Shown in pieces: positions 35,670-44,002 of a stretch of 64,000 bases of DNA; within the stretch, counting starts at the first letter, position 1; every line of letters starts with the position of its first letter. Location: contig NZ_QGDL01000003.1 in assembly GCF_003149245.1 (NCBI RefSeq), forward strand, positions 248,001 through 312,000, read 5' to 3'. Under the pieces are notes generated by a model. That model ran no database searches. It had not been told where the DNA came from and worked only from the letters and a program-made list of their open reading frames with translations. The position numbers and the translations under genes are program-made. This DNA is from Faecalicatena orotica (GTDB lineage: Bacteria > Bacillota > Clostridia > Lachnospirales > Lachnospiraceae).

Positions 35670-37037
35670 CTACTGCAGTTTTACATTCAGATAATTCCGT
35701 CCTGACAATGTTTTATTAAATACAAGAAAACATACAATGAATATGCATCCTGCTATGAAACCAACGAGGTTAAAGCATGCCGTCAGGACAAGAAGCATCA
35801 GCCTCATAAATTTTAGTGCATATCCAAGCTCAAAATTAGGCTGAGTATAGTTGGCAACCGCGACAAATGCCATATACAGCATGACCTCTGAGTTAAACCA
35901 GCCCGACTTCACCGAGAATTCTCCCATGACAAGGCCGGCAATTACACTGAGTGGTGTACTGAGCATACTCGGTGTGTTGAGGGCGGCAAGCCTGAGTCCG
36001 TCAATTGCAAGCTCCAGAATCAGCAGCTGGAAGATCAGGGGGATATTCACGGTATCCTTTACTGCTACAAATGCAAAAACATCAGGAATCCATTTTGTAT
36101 TCTGCATAAAAAGCAGGAATACCGGTGTTAAGAATACGGTCAGTATTGTAATCAGTGCCCTCGATACCTTCAGGTATATACCTGTCAGTGTCGGGAAATA
36201 ATAATCATTCGCCTCCTCGATCATATCCAGAATGGAGGTTGGAAGAATCATTGCCGATGGGGAATTGTCCACCATGATTACGATCTTCCCCTCCAGCAGG
36301 CACGCAGCGGCTGTATCCGGGCGTTCCGTAAATTTGAATTTTGGAAACGGATTGAACCATTTTCTCTTAAACATGGCTTCTGCAAGACTTTGCTGATTCA
36401 TCCTGAGATCATCGATCTGAAGCTGACTGATCCGGTTCTGCACATTTTTAAGGAGTTCCTTGTCTACACGGTCGGACATGTAGCAGAGGGCGATATCGGT
36501 TCTGCTTGTCTGTCCTGCCTCCATCATTTCCATGATCAGGTGTGGGTCACGGATACGCCTGCGCATCAGGGCCGTGTTGAATACAATCGTTTCGACGAAT
36601 CCATCTCTGGAACCGCGCAGCGATTTATCCTTGTCCGGTTCCTCCACGCCTCTTGCAGGATAAGTGCGGCAGTCTATCGCAATACAGACCTTATACCCTT
36701 CGATAAACAGACAGGTAACGCCTGACAGGATGTTCCGGATGACCTGGTCAAAATCTGCTATGATATCCACTTCCACATAAGGTATGCACTGCCGGGCAAA
36801 GGCTGTCGCATCTTCCGGCATTGCCTCGGCCGTCACCCCGAAGAAAGAAGTCATGATCTTAAGCATTGTCTCATCCTTTGTGAATCCGTCTATAAAATAG
36901 AAAGAAGCCCTCTTCCCGCCGATGAGCATGTCCCTCTGAAGGATATCGAAACTCTCCTGTACCGGCAGTACCTGATTCATGTAATCAATGTTTTCCTGAA
37001 AAGAACTGCTGACCTTTTTCGTATCTTTTTCTATCAT
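35670..37037 (-). CDS. GerA/SpoVAF-family spore germination protein
   Basis: A 455-aa membrane protein of the GerA/SpoVAF class. The N-terminal soluble half ends with GTTCLFIEGY-like sequence (GVTCLFIEGYKV), followed by RGSRDGFVETIVFNTALMRRRIRDPHL and the KIVIMVDNSPSAMILPT block, then four to five helices including the GLVMGEFSVKSGWFNSEVMLYMAF region. The conserved PTS(L/I) motif before the membrane part is present. It is alone: no GerB or GerC partners lie beside it, which fits a SpoVAF-like or orphan subunit. It indicates that the host forms spores. Confidence 0.88.
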   Translation of the reverse strand: MIEKDTKKVSSSFQENIDYMNQVLPVQESFDILQRDMLIGGKRASFYFIDGFTKDETMLKIMTSFFGVTAEAMPEDATAFARQCIPYVEVDIIADFDQVIRNILSGVTCLFIEGYKVCIAIDCRTYPARGVEEPDKDKSLRGSRDGFVETIVFNTALMRRRIRDPHLIMEMMEAGQTSRTDIALCYMSDRVDKELLKNVQNRISQLQIDDLRMNQQSLAEAMFKRKWFNPFPKFKFTERPDTAAACLLEGKIVIMVDNSPSAMILPTSILDMIEEANDYYFPTLTGIYLKVSRALITILTVFLTPVFLLFMQNTKWIPDVFAFVAVKDTVNIPLIFQLLILELAIDGLRLAALNTPSMLSTPLSVIAGLVMGEFSVKSGWFNSEVMLYMAFVAVANYTQPNFELGYALKFMRLMLLVLTACFNLVGFIAGCIFIVCFLVFNKTLSGRNYLNVKLQ

Positions 37038-37153
37038 AGTATGTCTACCCCTTCTTGTCTAATCTCTGCCCTTTACAGGTTTTGTACCCTGCTAAGCAAA
37101 ACATCTATGGGTAGAATCCCCAGTTGTTCCTGAATTATACAAAAAACAGGGGA

Positions 37154-37190
37154 CAAAAAAACAGGGGTCCGCTCCCGAAACCCTGTTTTT
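37154..37190 (-). terminator. Terminator of nrdD-nrdG-dut
   Basis: Minus-strand AAAAACAGGG...CCCCTGTTTTTTT with inner TTTCGGGAGCGGA forming the loop. It lies about 30 nt after the dut stop. Confidence 0.85.
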
Positions 37191-37219
37191 ATACCTTTAA
37201 CCAAATAGCAATATGGCTG

Positions 37220-37744
37220 CTAAGCCTGTCCTTTTACGGTCGTGCTGCCAAAACCGCCGTTTCTGGTTTCTGTGGCATCATCGTCTACTGTGATGCCGTA
37301 TTCTGAAAAGATTCCCTGCATGAAGCCTTCGCCCCTGCCGATATCTACGGTCTTCTCTTCGTTCGTGTCATTCGTGATTTTTGAAAATATATGCCCTTCA
37401 TTGTCCGAATAAAAATAGTCGCTGTCGATGATTCCGACTGTATTATTCAGCTGTAATCTGTACTTAAATCCAAGCCCGCTCCTCGGATAACATTTGAGGA
37501 CCCAGTCAGGTTCCATCTCTGCACGGATACCGGTAGGCACCTTCACAGTCTGTCCCGGCTCCACAACGAGCCGTACCGGGGCATAAAAATCATAGCCTGC
37601 AGAACCTGCGGTCGCCCTCTTCGGAAGCTTTATTCCCTCGTATATTTCCTCCAGATCTGCCTCGTCCTCAAGTCCGAAGGTATCAATCCAGTCTTTTGTA
37701 AACTGTTCTAAGCTTACTTTATGAAATTTTGCTATTCTCTGCAT
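37220..37744 (-). CDS. dut: dUTPase-like protein
   Basis: A 174-aa trimeric-type dUTPase homologue. The five motifs are visible: AGYDFYAP, PRSGLGFK, NTVGIIDSDY, GEGFMQGIF and the C-terminal RNGGFGSTT. The enzyme splits dUTP to dUMP and PPi. An unusual ~35-residue N-terminal extension (QRIAKFHKVSLEQFTKDWID) precedes motif 1, and motif 4 carries GEGFMQ where most enzymes have G(D/E)R(I/V)AQ, so substrate preference may be shifted. It follows nrdG by 16 nt in a deoxynucleotide operon. Confidence 0.88.
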   Translation of the reverse strand: MQRIAKFHKVSLEQFTKDWIDTFGLEDEADLEEIYEGIKLPKRATAGSAGYDFYAPVRLVVEPGQTVKVPTGIRAEMEPDWVLKCYPRSGLGFKYRLQLNNTVGIIDSDYFYSDNEGHIFSKITNDTNEEKTVDIGRGEGFMQGIFSEYGITVDDDATETRNGGFGSTTVKGQA

Positions 37745-37760
37745 GTGTCTTTCTCCTCTA

Positions 37761-38252
37761 TCATGATTCGTGCAGGACGATCAGCCCTTTCTTCAGACTG
37801 TTCTGTACGTCAATTACTTTCTGGTTCTCGCTTCCTTTCCAATGAAGCTGGGTGTTCTTCTTCGTGACATCAAACTTTCCGTCAACAAGTACATCCAGAT
37901 ATGGGATGACTGGAAGATCTTTGATTTCATCCCACTCATAACCCGTATAAAGCCACTGTGTTTTCTGTGGGAATCTCTCCCGGACTTCTCTTGCAAGCGC
38001 AGTAATGCTCTCTCTGTTATTAATAAATAAAGGGTCTCCGCCGCTGTATGTGATTCCGCTGATATAATCCTTTTCAAGCTGTTCAAATAATTCCTTTTTA
38101 GCCTCCCCGTCAAATGGGATTCCCCCTTCAGGGTCCCATGTCACAGGGTTATGGCATTTTGTACATCCGTGGGAGCATCCTGCCACCCAGAGGACTACGC
38201 GCAGTCCATCCCCGTTGAGCATATCGTCTTTTGTTATATTATGGTACTGCAT
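37761..38252 (-). CDS. nrdG: Anaerobic ribonucleotide reductase activating protein
   Basis: A 163-aa radical SAM activase. The 4Fe-4S cluster motif is CSHGCTKC (C-x3-C-x2-C) and TYSGGDPL is the SAM-binding GGE-like motif. It makes the glycyl radical on NrdD. The start was taken at the ATG one base after the nrdD stop; the 14 upstream in-frame codons lie inside nrdD. Confidence 0.95.
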   Translation of the reverse strand: MQYHNITKDDMLNGDGLRVVLWVAGCSHGCTKCHNPVTWDPEGGIPFDGEAKKELFEQLEKDYISGITYSGGDPLFINNRESITALAREVRERFPQKTQWLYTGYEWDEIKDLPVIPYLDVLVDGKFDVTKKNTQLHWKGSENQKVIDVQNSLKKGLIVLHES

Positions 38253-38253
38253 G

Positions 38254-40374
38254 TTACATACTTTTCCTTTCTGCAATTTCCGCCATTTTAGCATCGTTGA
38301 GTCTTGTATCGCCTTTTACTCTGGAATAAGACAGATAGCCGTTCATCCGGTCTATCTTCGTCAGGTTCGTGCTATTGCATACCGGGCAGACATCCATATC
38401 CAGTTCCTCGTGTCCGCAGTCGTCACAGTAGGACAGTGACAGGTTCACGCCCTCATAATATCCTTTTGCCATCGCCCTTCTGACCAGAGACTTTATGGCA
38501 TCTGTATTGTAGCTGATCGGATACTTTACATACTGGATCTTTCCACCGTTGCTCAGATTCCAGAAACGTCCTTCCAGATCCTGTTTCTCGATCGGGGTAA
38601 TATCCTCGCTGACATGGCAGTGGAAACTGTTGCTGACATACTCTCTGTCAGATACATTCTCTATGATTCCGTACTTTTTCCGGAACTGCTGTACCTGGAC
38701 GCCGCACAGATTCTCTGCCGGCGTTCCGTAGATTGCATACAGGTGCCCGTCCTCGTTCTTAAACTCATTCACTTTTTCATTAATATAATTCAAAGTCTCC
38801 ACTGCGAAAGCCCCGTCTTCTGCCAGAGACTTCTTGTTATGAAGCTGCTGCAGTTCATTCAGTGCCGTGATCCCGAAAGAAGCGGTTGCAGACTTCAGCA
38901 GTGGCTTAATCTTATCATATAAGCCGAGATGGCCGCCGTAGAACCCGCCTTCACAGTATGCAAGCGGATTTGTGGATGCCTTCATCTCCCCGAGATAGTC
39001 ATAGGTTCTCTGGTGAAGCCTCCTGATCAGATTCATGTAGTAGTCCAGCACATCATGGAACGGCCTGCTCTCCTGCTGTGCCTTCGCATAGATCATTGGA
39101 AGGTGCAGGCTGATTGCACCGATATTAAATCGTCCCACGAAGACAGGTGTGTCCTTTTCGTCTGCCGGCTCCATACCGCCCCTCTCATACCACGGTGAAA
39201 GGAATGCACGGCATCCCATCGGGCTTATGATTTTGCCATATTTCTTGTAAATACTTGGTACATACCCCTCCCCTGTCAGGCTGAGCCAGTCAGGATACAT
39301 TGTTTTTCTGGAGCATTCTACTCCTGCTTCAAATACGTCCTCGAGCGGCTTGCCCGGTCCGTGCAGGTTTTCATCATATAAGAAAACAATCTTCGGGAAC
39401 AGGACCGGCTTCTTATGGCCTTCCCTGCCCTGTCCTTTCCTGCGTACTTCCAGCATCTTGATTGTAGCAAGCTTGCCGTAAATGCTTGTACGTGTTCCGG
39501 CAGAAACTGTGATAAACGGATAGTCGCCACGGCTGGAAGATACGGAGTTGAACTTATACTCCCATCCCTGGAAGCCCTGCTCCATCTCTTTTTCCAGATC
39601 CGACCATGCAACCTTTTGTACCGTTTCCTCAGGAAGTCCTAAGCCCCTGTATTTTTCTATCAGATTCTTGTGGGACTTTTCTGCATAAGGTTCCAGAATC
39701 TCATCCACACTCGGAACCGTGAACCCGCCATACTGCTGGCTTGCCGCACTCAGCACTATATCACCAATTACATCAAACGCAGTATCCAGCGTCTTCGGTT
39801 CGTTATACCAGAGGTTCCCCATCTCGAAGCCGCCGTTCAGAACGCTCTTTACATCGAACAGACAGCAGTTCATCGTATCCCTTCTTGCTGACATGTCATG
39901 AATATAGATGTAGCCTTCGCGGATTGCCTGAATCTCCTCCACTGTCAGGAAAAATTTCTTATATAATTCTTTGTTGAGTTCATTAAAAATCAGACTTCGC
40001 TTCGTGGACACAAGAGCACTGTCGGTATTGCTGTTTTCCTTGTCCCCGATGTACATGATGGACTGGCTCTTCTTATATACTTCATCGAGCATCTGGACGA
40101 AGTCCTGCTTATAGTTCCGGTAGTCCCGATAACTTTTTGCGACGATCGGGTTCACCTTCTCGAGGGCGCCCTCCACGACATTGTGCATTTCAGCGATTGG
40201 GATATCATTGATATGCATAGAGCCCACTTTATCTTCCACGAACTGGCAGATATAGTCCAGCTCCTCATCCGTAAACTTTATCAAAGCACGGTAGGCGGAC
40301 TTATTCACCGCCACTACCACTTTCTGTACATTGAAATCCTCTTTTGTCCCATCTTTTTTTACCACGTGCATCAT
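38254..40374 (-). CDS. nrdD: Anaerobic ribonucleoside-triphosphate reductase
   Basis: A 706-aa class III ribonucleotide reductase. The N-terminal ATP-cone (VVKKDGTKEDFNVQKV) is followed by the catalytic barrel and a C-terminal zinc site CDDCGHEELDMDVCPVC. The glycyl radical segment is RMNGYLSY, the glycine lying about 20 residues from the end. It reduces NTPs to dNTPs without oxygen. The start was set at ATG 40372-40374, 10 nt after AGGGAG; a farther ATG lacks a ribosome site. First gene of nrdD-nrdG-dut. Confidence 0.95.
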   Translation of the reverse strand: MMHVVKKDGTKEDFNVQKVVVAVNKSAYRALIKFTDEELDYICQFVEDKVGSMHINDIPIAEMHNVVEGALEKVNPIVAKSYRDYRNYKQDFVQMLDEVYKKSQSIMYIGDKENSNTDSALVSTKRSLIFNELNKELYKKFFLTVEEIQAIREGYIYIHDMSARRDTMNCCLFDVKSVLNGGFEMGNLWYNEPKTLDTAFDVIGDIVLSAASQQYGGFTVPSVDEILEPYAEKSHKNLIEKYRGLGLPEETVQKVAWSDLEKEMEQGFQGWEYKFNSVSSSRGDYPFITVSAGTRTSIYGKLATIKMLEVRRKGQGREGHKKPVLFPKIVFLYDENLHGPGKPLEDVFEAGVECSRKTMYPDWLSLTGEGYVPSIYKKYGKIISPMGCRAFLSPWYERGGMEPADEKDTPVFVGRFNIGAISLHLPMIYAKAQQESRPFHDVLDYYMNLIRRLHQRTYDYLGEMKASTNPLAYCEGGFYGGHLGLYDKIKPLLKSATASFGITALNELQQLHNKKSLAEDGAFAVETLNYINEKVNEFKNEDGHLYAIYGTPAENLCGVQVQQFRKKYGIIENVSDREYVSNSFHCHVSEDITPIEKQDLEGRFWNLSNGGKIQYVKYPISYNTDAIKSLVRRAMAKGYYEGVNLSLSYCDDCGHEELDMDVCPVCNSTNLTKIDRMNGYLSYSRVKGDTRLNDAKMAEIAERKSM

Positions 40375-40404
40375 ACAGTAATTTCTCCCTTCAAATGTGA
40401 TCAT

Positions 40405-40451
40405 ATTCTATATTTAGTATGTATTTATCCCACAACAAACTATATCATGTA
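40405..40451 (-). promoter_or_regulatory. Candidate pair of NrdR boxes upstream of nrdD
   Basis: Two AT-rich dyads, around ATTCTATATTTAGTAT (40405-40420) and AAACTATATCATGTA (40437-40451), both with a CTATAT core and lying about 31 nt apart centre to centre. This matches the known arrangement of paired NrdR boxes three helical turns apart. The match to the 16-bp consensus is only partial. Confidence 0.35.
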
Positions 40452-40613
40452 TCAATACTGTAAATAGTACCACCACTTTACATGAAGAGTCAATACAAAA
40501 TCTTTCACAAAAAAGGAAGAAGGAATGAGGCGAAATTTTGGCGAAAAAATAGGGTGACATTTTGTGTCATTTTATGCTTTGCAGGGTTGGCGCACCATCA
40601 GGCCCATTCCCCC

Positions 40614-41630
40614 TTATTTCCAGATCATATCCTTCTGTATCTCATCCAGTGAAAACGCCCCGCACATCGCCATTGTGTCTTTCAGTTCTGCCTGAATCTT
40701 CTGTACATATGCTGCAACGCCTTCTTCCTGGCCGCCGTAAACAGCTGTCACAAACGGACGTGCAATCAGTACCGCATCTGCTCCAAGTGCCAGTGCCTTG
40801 AAGACATCGGTACCCGTGCGGATGCCTCCGTCAACGAAAACCTTCATATCGCTGCCCACTGCTTCGACAATAAATGGAAGAACTTCAGCCGTAGACGGAC
40901 ACTGGTCCAGAACGCGTCCGCCGTGATTCGATACGACAATCCCCTGTACTCCGGCTTCTTTTGCTTTCAGGGCGCCCTTCGGAGTCATAATTCCTTTTAA
41001 AATAAACGGAATCTCCGCCATTTTTACGATCTCTTTTAATTCTTCCACAGACTTGCTGCCTGCCGGAGGGTTCAGATTCTGCAGAAACGGGAGGCCTGCC
41101 GCATCAATATCCATTGCCACTGCAAAAGCCCCTGATTTCTTTACCAGCTCCATCTTTTCCCTGATTGTTCCAAGATCCCAGGGTTTCACTGTCGGAATGC
41201 CCATTCCGTCAAAATTGCTGATCGCCTTTGTGGCTTCAATCATAACCTGATAGTTTGTGCCATCCCCTGTGAAGGCTGCAATACCATTCTGTGCACAGGA
41301 AGACACAAGAATGTCATTATACTCCTGGTCTGTATATTTGTCACCATAATGTAACTTTACGGCTCCGACCGGTCCCGCAAAGAACGGGCTGCTGAATTTT
41401 TTACCGAAAAGTGTAATTTCTGTATTAACCGGCTTCTGCTCACAGATCGTATCCATGTTGATGCGTACTTCCTGCCACTTTGTATAGTTCCTGACAGCCA
41501 GGTCGCCGACACCTTTTGCGCCGGGTCCGGGCATCGTATTCTTACAGACAGCGCCGTTACAGACATTACACGCCTTGCAGTATGGTCCGATACATGTTCT
41601 TGCATTCTTGATTACTTCACTGTATTCCAT
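40614..41630 (-). CDS. FMN-dependent alpha-hydroxy acid dehydrogenase/oxidase family protein
   Basis: A 338-aa TIM-barrel flavoprotein. The FMN and substrate motif VSNHGGRVLD supplies the catalytic His (H236) and Arg (R239), and KVFVDGGIRTGTDVFKALALGADAV binds the phosphate. The N-terminus has an unusual cysteine cluster, C13, C18, C21, C24 and C29, which could bind a metal or Fe-S centre. This Cys-rich version seems typical of Clostridia. In the absence of oxygen it is more likely a dehydrogenase or isomerase than an oxidase. It lies 87 nt after the SIS gene and may be a separate unit. Confidence 0.8.
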   Translation of the reverse strand: MEYSEVIKNARTCIGPYCKACNVCNGAVCKNTMPGPGAKGVGDLAVRNYTKWQEVRINMDTICEQKPVNTEITLFGKKFSSPFFAGPVGAVKLHYGDKYTDQEYNDILVSSCAQNGIAAFTGDGTNYQVMIEATKAISNFDGMGIPTVKPWDLGTIREKMELVKKSGAFAVAMDIDAAGLPFLQNLNPPAGSKSVEELKEIVKMAEIPFILKGIMTPKGALKAKEAGVQGIVVSNHGGRVLDQCPSTAEVLPFIVEAVGSDMKVFVDGGIRTGTDVFKALALGADAVLIARPFVTAVYGGQEEGVAAYVQKIQAELKDTMAMCGAFSLDEIQKDMIWK

Positions 41631-41717
41631 CTTATTACCCTCTCATTCTTTCGTATTATCTTTTGACAGTATAGCACCTCCGAAGTAATTCAGCAAGATC
41701 CTTCACCTGGCCGCAAA

Positions 41718-42755
41718 TCAAAGGGTAATAAACGCATCCAGCCCGGCCGGGGCGTCCGGGTTTCTTCCAAGCAGCAGTGATTTTTCATATGCCAGCATCT
41801 GTATCATACCAATGAGCGGAATCCCCCATGCTTCGAACCTGCCTGTCCCGTCCACACAGATATGTGCGTCAGCCCCATATTGGTTTTCTGTTTCAGCAGA
41901 TACCGTAATAAGAATGCCGTTATGGCTTTTCAGATCTTCCACCATCGCAGACTGCAGCCTCTCCGCCCCCGGGTTCAGAACTGCAATGGTCAGTGTCTTT
42001 TCATCGCTGAGCACGATCGGGCCATGACGGTAATCCAACAGGTTAAACTGCCTGCCCGGCAGCATGGATATCTCTGTGAAAGCCAGAGCCCCCTCCTCCG
42101 CAATGCCGTTGAGTGCGCCGTCTGCCAGAATCACTGCATTGTCCCAGTTCTTTTCAGCTATGGATTTCAAAGCAGGCCGGTAAGCCTCACGAAATGCCTG
42201 ATTCTGTTCTGCCGCCGCCCTGCCTGATACCTCCAGATCATCATCCCCGCTGTATATGGCTGCCAGCATGAGAAGGGATAAATAGAGATTGGTTACTGTA
42301 CGGGTCTGGCATACACTTTTGTCATAACACCAGTCCAGAGTCAGATTGAAATCAGAATAGGGCATGATATCATTGTTGTCTTTCATGGATATGGAAATGA
42401 CCGGATTGCCATAGTGTTCCTTTATGTATTTCACAGCTCTTACAATCTCACTCGTCTGCCCTGAGCGGGAAAGTGTGATAATGATGCCGTCTTTTATCGT
42501 TTCTCCATAATATACGGAATTGATCAGATAATCCCCTCCGGATATGGCAGCTGCCGCAGTATCCGGGCATGCCGCAAACATACGCTGTCCCGATTTAGCC
42601 AGCATGTAGCTGGAACCGCTGCCAAGGAATACGAATTTCCTATGTTTTGCCGTGCTGAAGAATCCACGGATTTTTTCCTGCATTCCGCTGAGATAGGCAT
42701 AAGTCTTTTCTAAGGCAATATGCTGTGTCATAATTTCCTGTTCTGTTAAATACAT
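41718..42755 (-). CDS. Double-SIS sugar isomerase/deaminase (AgaS/FrlB-like)
   Basis: A 345-aa protein with two SIS domains. The first contains FLGSGSSYMLAKSG and TLSRSGQTSEIV, the phosphosugar-binding Ser loops; the second contains EISMLPGRQFNLLDYRHGPIVL, with the Glu and the His of the family active site. The glutaminase domain of GlmS is absent. Relatives include AgaS (galactosamine-6-P deaminase/isomerase) and FrlB (fructoselysine-6-P deglycase), so the substrate is a phosphorylated amino or ketose sugar. The start was set at the ATG after TAGGAGG. It is the last gene of the YesMN operon, 11 nt after the response regulator. Confidence 0.82.
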   Translation of the reverse strand: MYLTEQEIMTQHIALEKTYAYLSGMQEKIRGFFSTAKHRKFVFLGSGSSYMLAKSGQRMFAACPDTAAAAISGGDYLINSVYYGETIKDGIIITLSRSGQTSEIVRAVKYIKEHYGNPVISISMKDNNDIMPYSDFNLTLDWCYDKSVCQTRTVTNLYLSLLMLAAIYSGDDDLEVSGRAAAEQNQAFREAYRPALKSIAEKNWDNAVILADGALNGIAEEGALAFTEISMLPGRQFNLLDYRHGPIVLSDEKTLTIAVLNPGAERLQSAMVEDLKSHNGILITVSAETENQYGADAHICVDGTGRFEAWGIPLIGMIQMLAYEKSLLLGRNPDAPAGLDAFITL

Positions 42756-42766
42756 GTCTGTTCCTC

Positions 42767-44002
42767 CTAGTGACATTCTTTATATTCTTTTGGTGACATT
42801 CCGGTATGTTTTTTAAAAAATCTTGAAAAATAGGTTATGTTTTCAAATCCGAGCGCATCGGCGATTTCATAAATTTTCATGTCCGTTGTATCCAGATAGT
42901 TTTTTGCCTTCCCAAGCCTCTTCTGGTTCATACTCTGTATGACTGTGGCCCCTGTAATCTCCTTGAATACCCGGCTTAAATAGCTGGCGCTTGTGCCCAC
43001 TGCCCTCGCAATATCCGAAACAGTAATCCCTTCCTGATAATGTTCCTCTATATAGCTCAGACATGCCTTAACAAGAGCCTCTCTGGTATCCGGATTGACT
43101 GCATCCATTGTCTCTTCGTCCAGCTTTTCCGTATAGAATACCATTTTTTCGCTGTCCTCACAGGCACTGTGCTTAAGTGCCGCTGACGCCTGCGCATAGG
43201 CTTCTGGCAGCATCTCAATCTCGGTTTGGAGCCCACTGGTCCCGATATAAGAATACAGCTCCATAAAATTATCCGTCATATCCATGATTTCTGCACATGT
43301 GATCTTCAGCCATTCTTCCGTGTGTGCCCCTGTGCACCGGACGACTGCACAATACAGGTCTTTTCTTAAAAATACACCCTGAATCAGGTCTTTTCCAAAG
43401 GCCATCGCGAAAAAGTTACAAAGTCCGTCCTGAATCCGCAGGCTCCTTTTCTGATCCAGCCCTTTTTCCAACAAAAACTGAAATAACAGGACTCTGTAGG
43501 TATCAAGCTCCAGTCCCAGCGCCCGGGACCTTTTCGGGATATCCTCATAGATACTTCCGTCAAAGACACCTTTGAAAAAATTCTCCTCCTTTGCCTTTCT
43601 GGCCTCAGGGTCTTCTGCCGCCCTGGCTTCCTTTAACAGAGCCTTGCAGTTTTCTACTGCCTGAATCAGCCCTTCAAATGCACCGGTCTTTGTTACATAT
43701 TCAACTACATTATACTTAATGGCCGACTGTGCATACGAAAAATCGGCGAATGCAGTCAGTATGATGACTTTGACCGGGAGCTTATTCTCCCATATGTATT
43801 CTGCCAGAGCTATTCCGTCTTTTCCCGGCATCTGAATATCCGTTACGAGAATATCGGGAGCCATCTCCCCAAGATGCTCCATAACATCATTTCCATTCGC
43901 TGCCGTATACACGACCTGGCAGTCCAGATCTTCCCATTTTATCAGTGACTGCAGTGCTTTCCGCATAATTGGTTCATCGTCCGCCAGCATTACTCTGTAC
44001 AT
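42767..44002 (-). CDS. YesN-type response regulator (REC + AraC)
   Basis: A 411-aa regulator with a receiver domain (acidic D8/D9, phosphoacceptor D55 in ILVTDIQMPGKDG, conserved T in LTAF) and a C-terminal AraC DNA-binding domain with YLSRVFKEITG and GFENITYFSRFFKKHTGMSP. The middle 170 residues are a variable linker. It overlaps its kinase gene by 13 nt. It should activate this sugar operon in response to an extracellular saccharide. Confidence 0.92.
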   Translation of the reverse strand: MYRVMLADDEPIMRKALQSLIKWEDLDCQVVYTAANGNDVMEHLGEMAPDILVTDIQMPGKDGIALAEYIWENKLPVKVIILTAFADFSYAQSAIKYNVVEYVTKTGAFEGLIQAVENCKALLKEARAAEDPEARKAKEENFFKGVFDGSIYEDIPKRSRALGLELDTYRVLLFQFLLEKGLDQKRSLRIQDGLCNFFAMAFGKDLIQGVFLRKDLYCAVVRCTGAHTEEWLKITCAEIMDMTDNFMELYSYIGTSGLQTEIEMLPEAYAQASAALKHSACEDSEKMVFYTEKLDEETMDAVNPDTREALVKACLSYIEEHYQEGITVSDIARAVGTSASYLSRVFKEITGATVIQSMNQKRLGKAKNYLDTTDMKIYEIADALGFENITYFSRFFKKHTGMSPKEYKECH

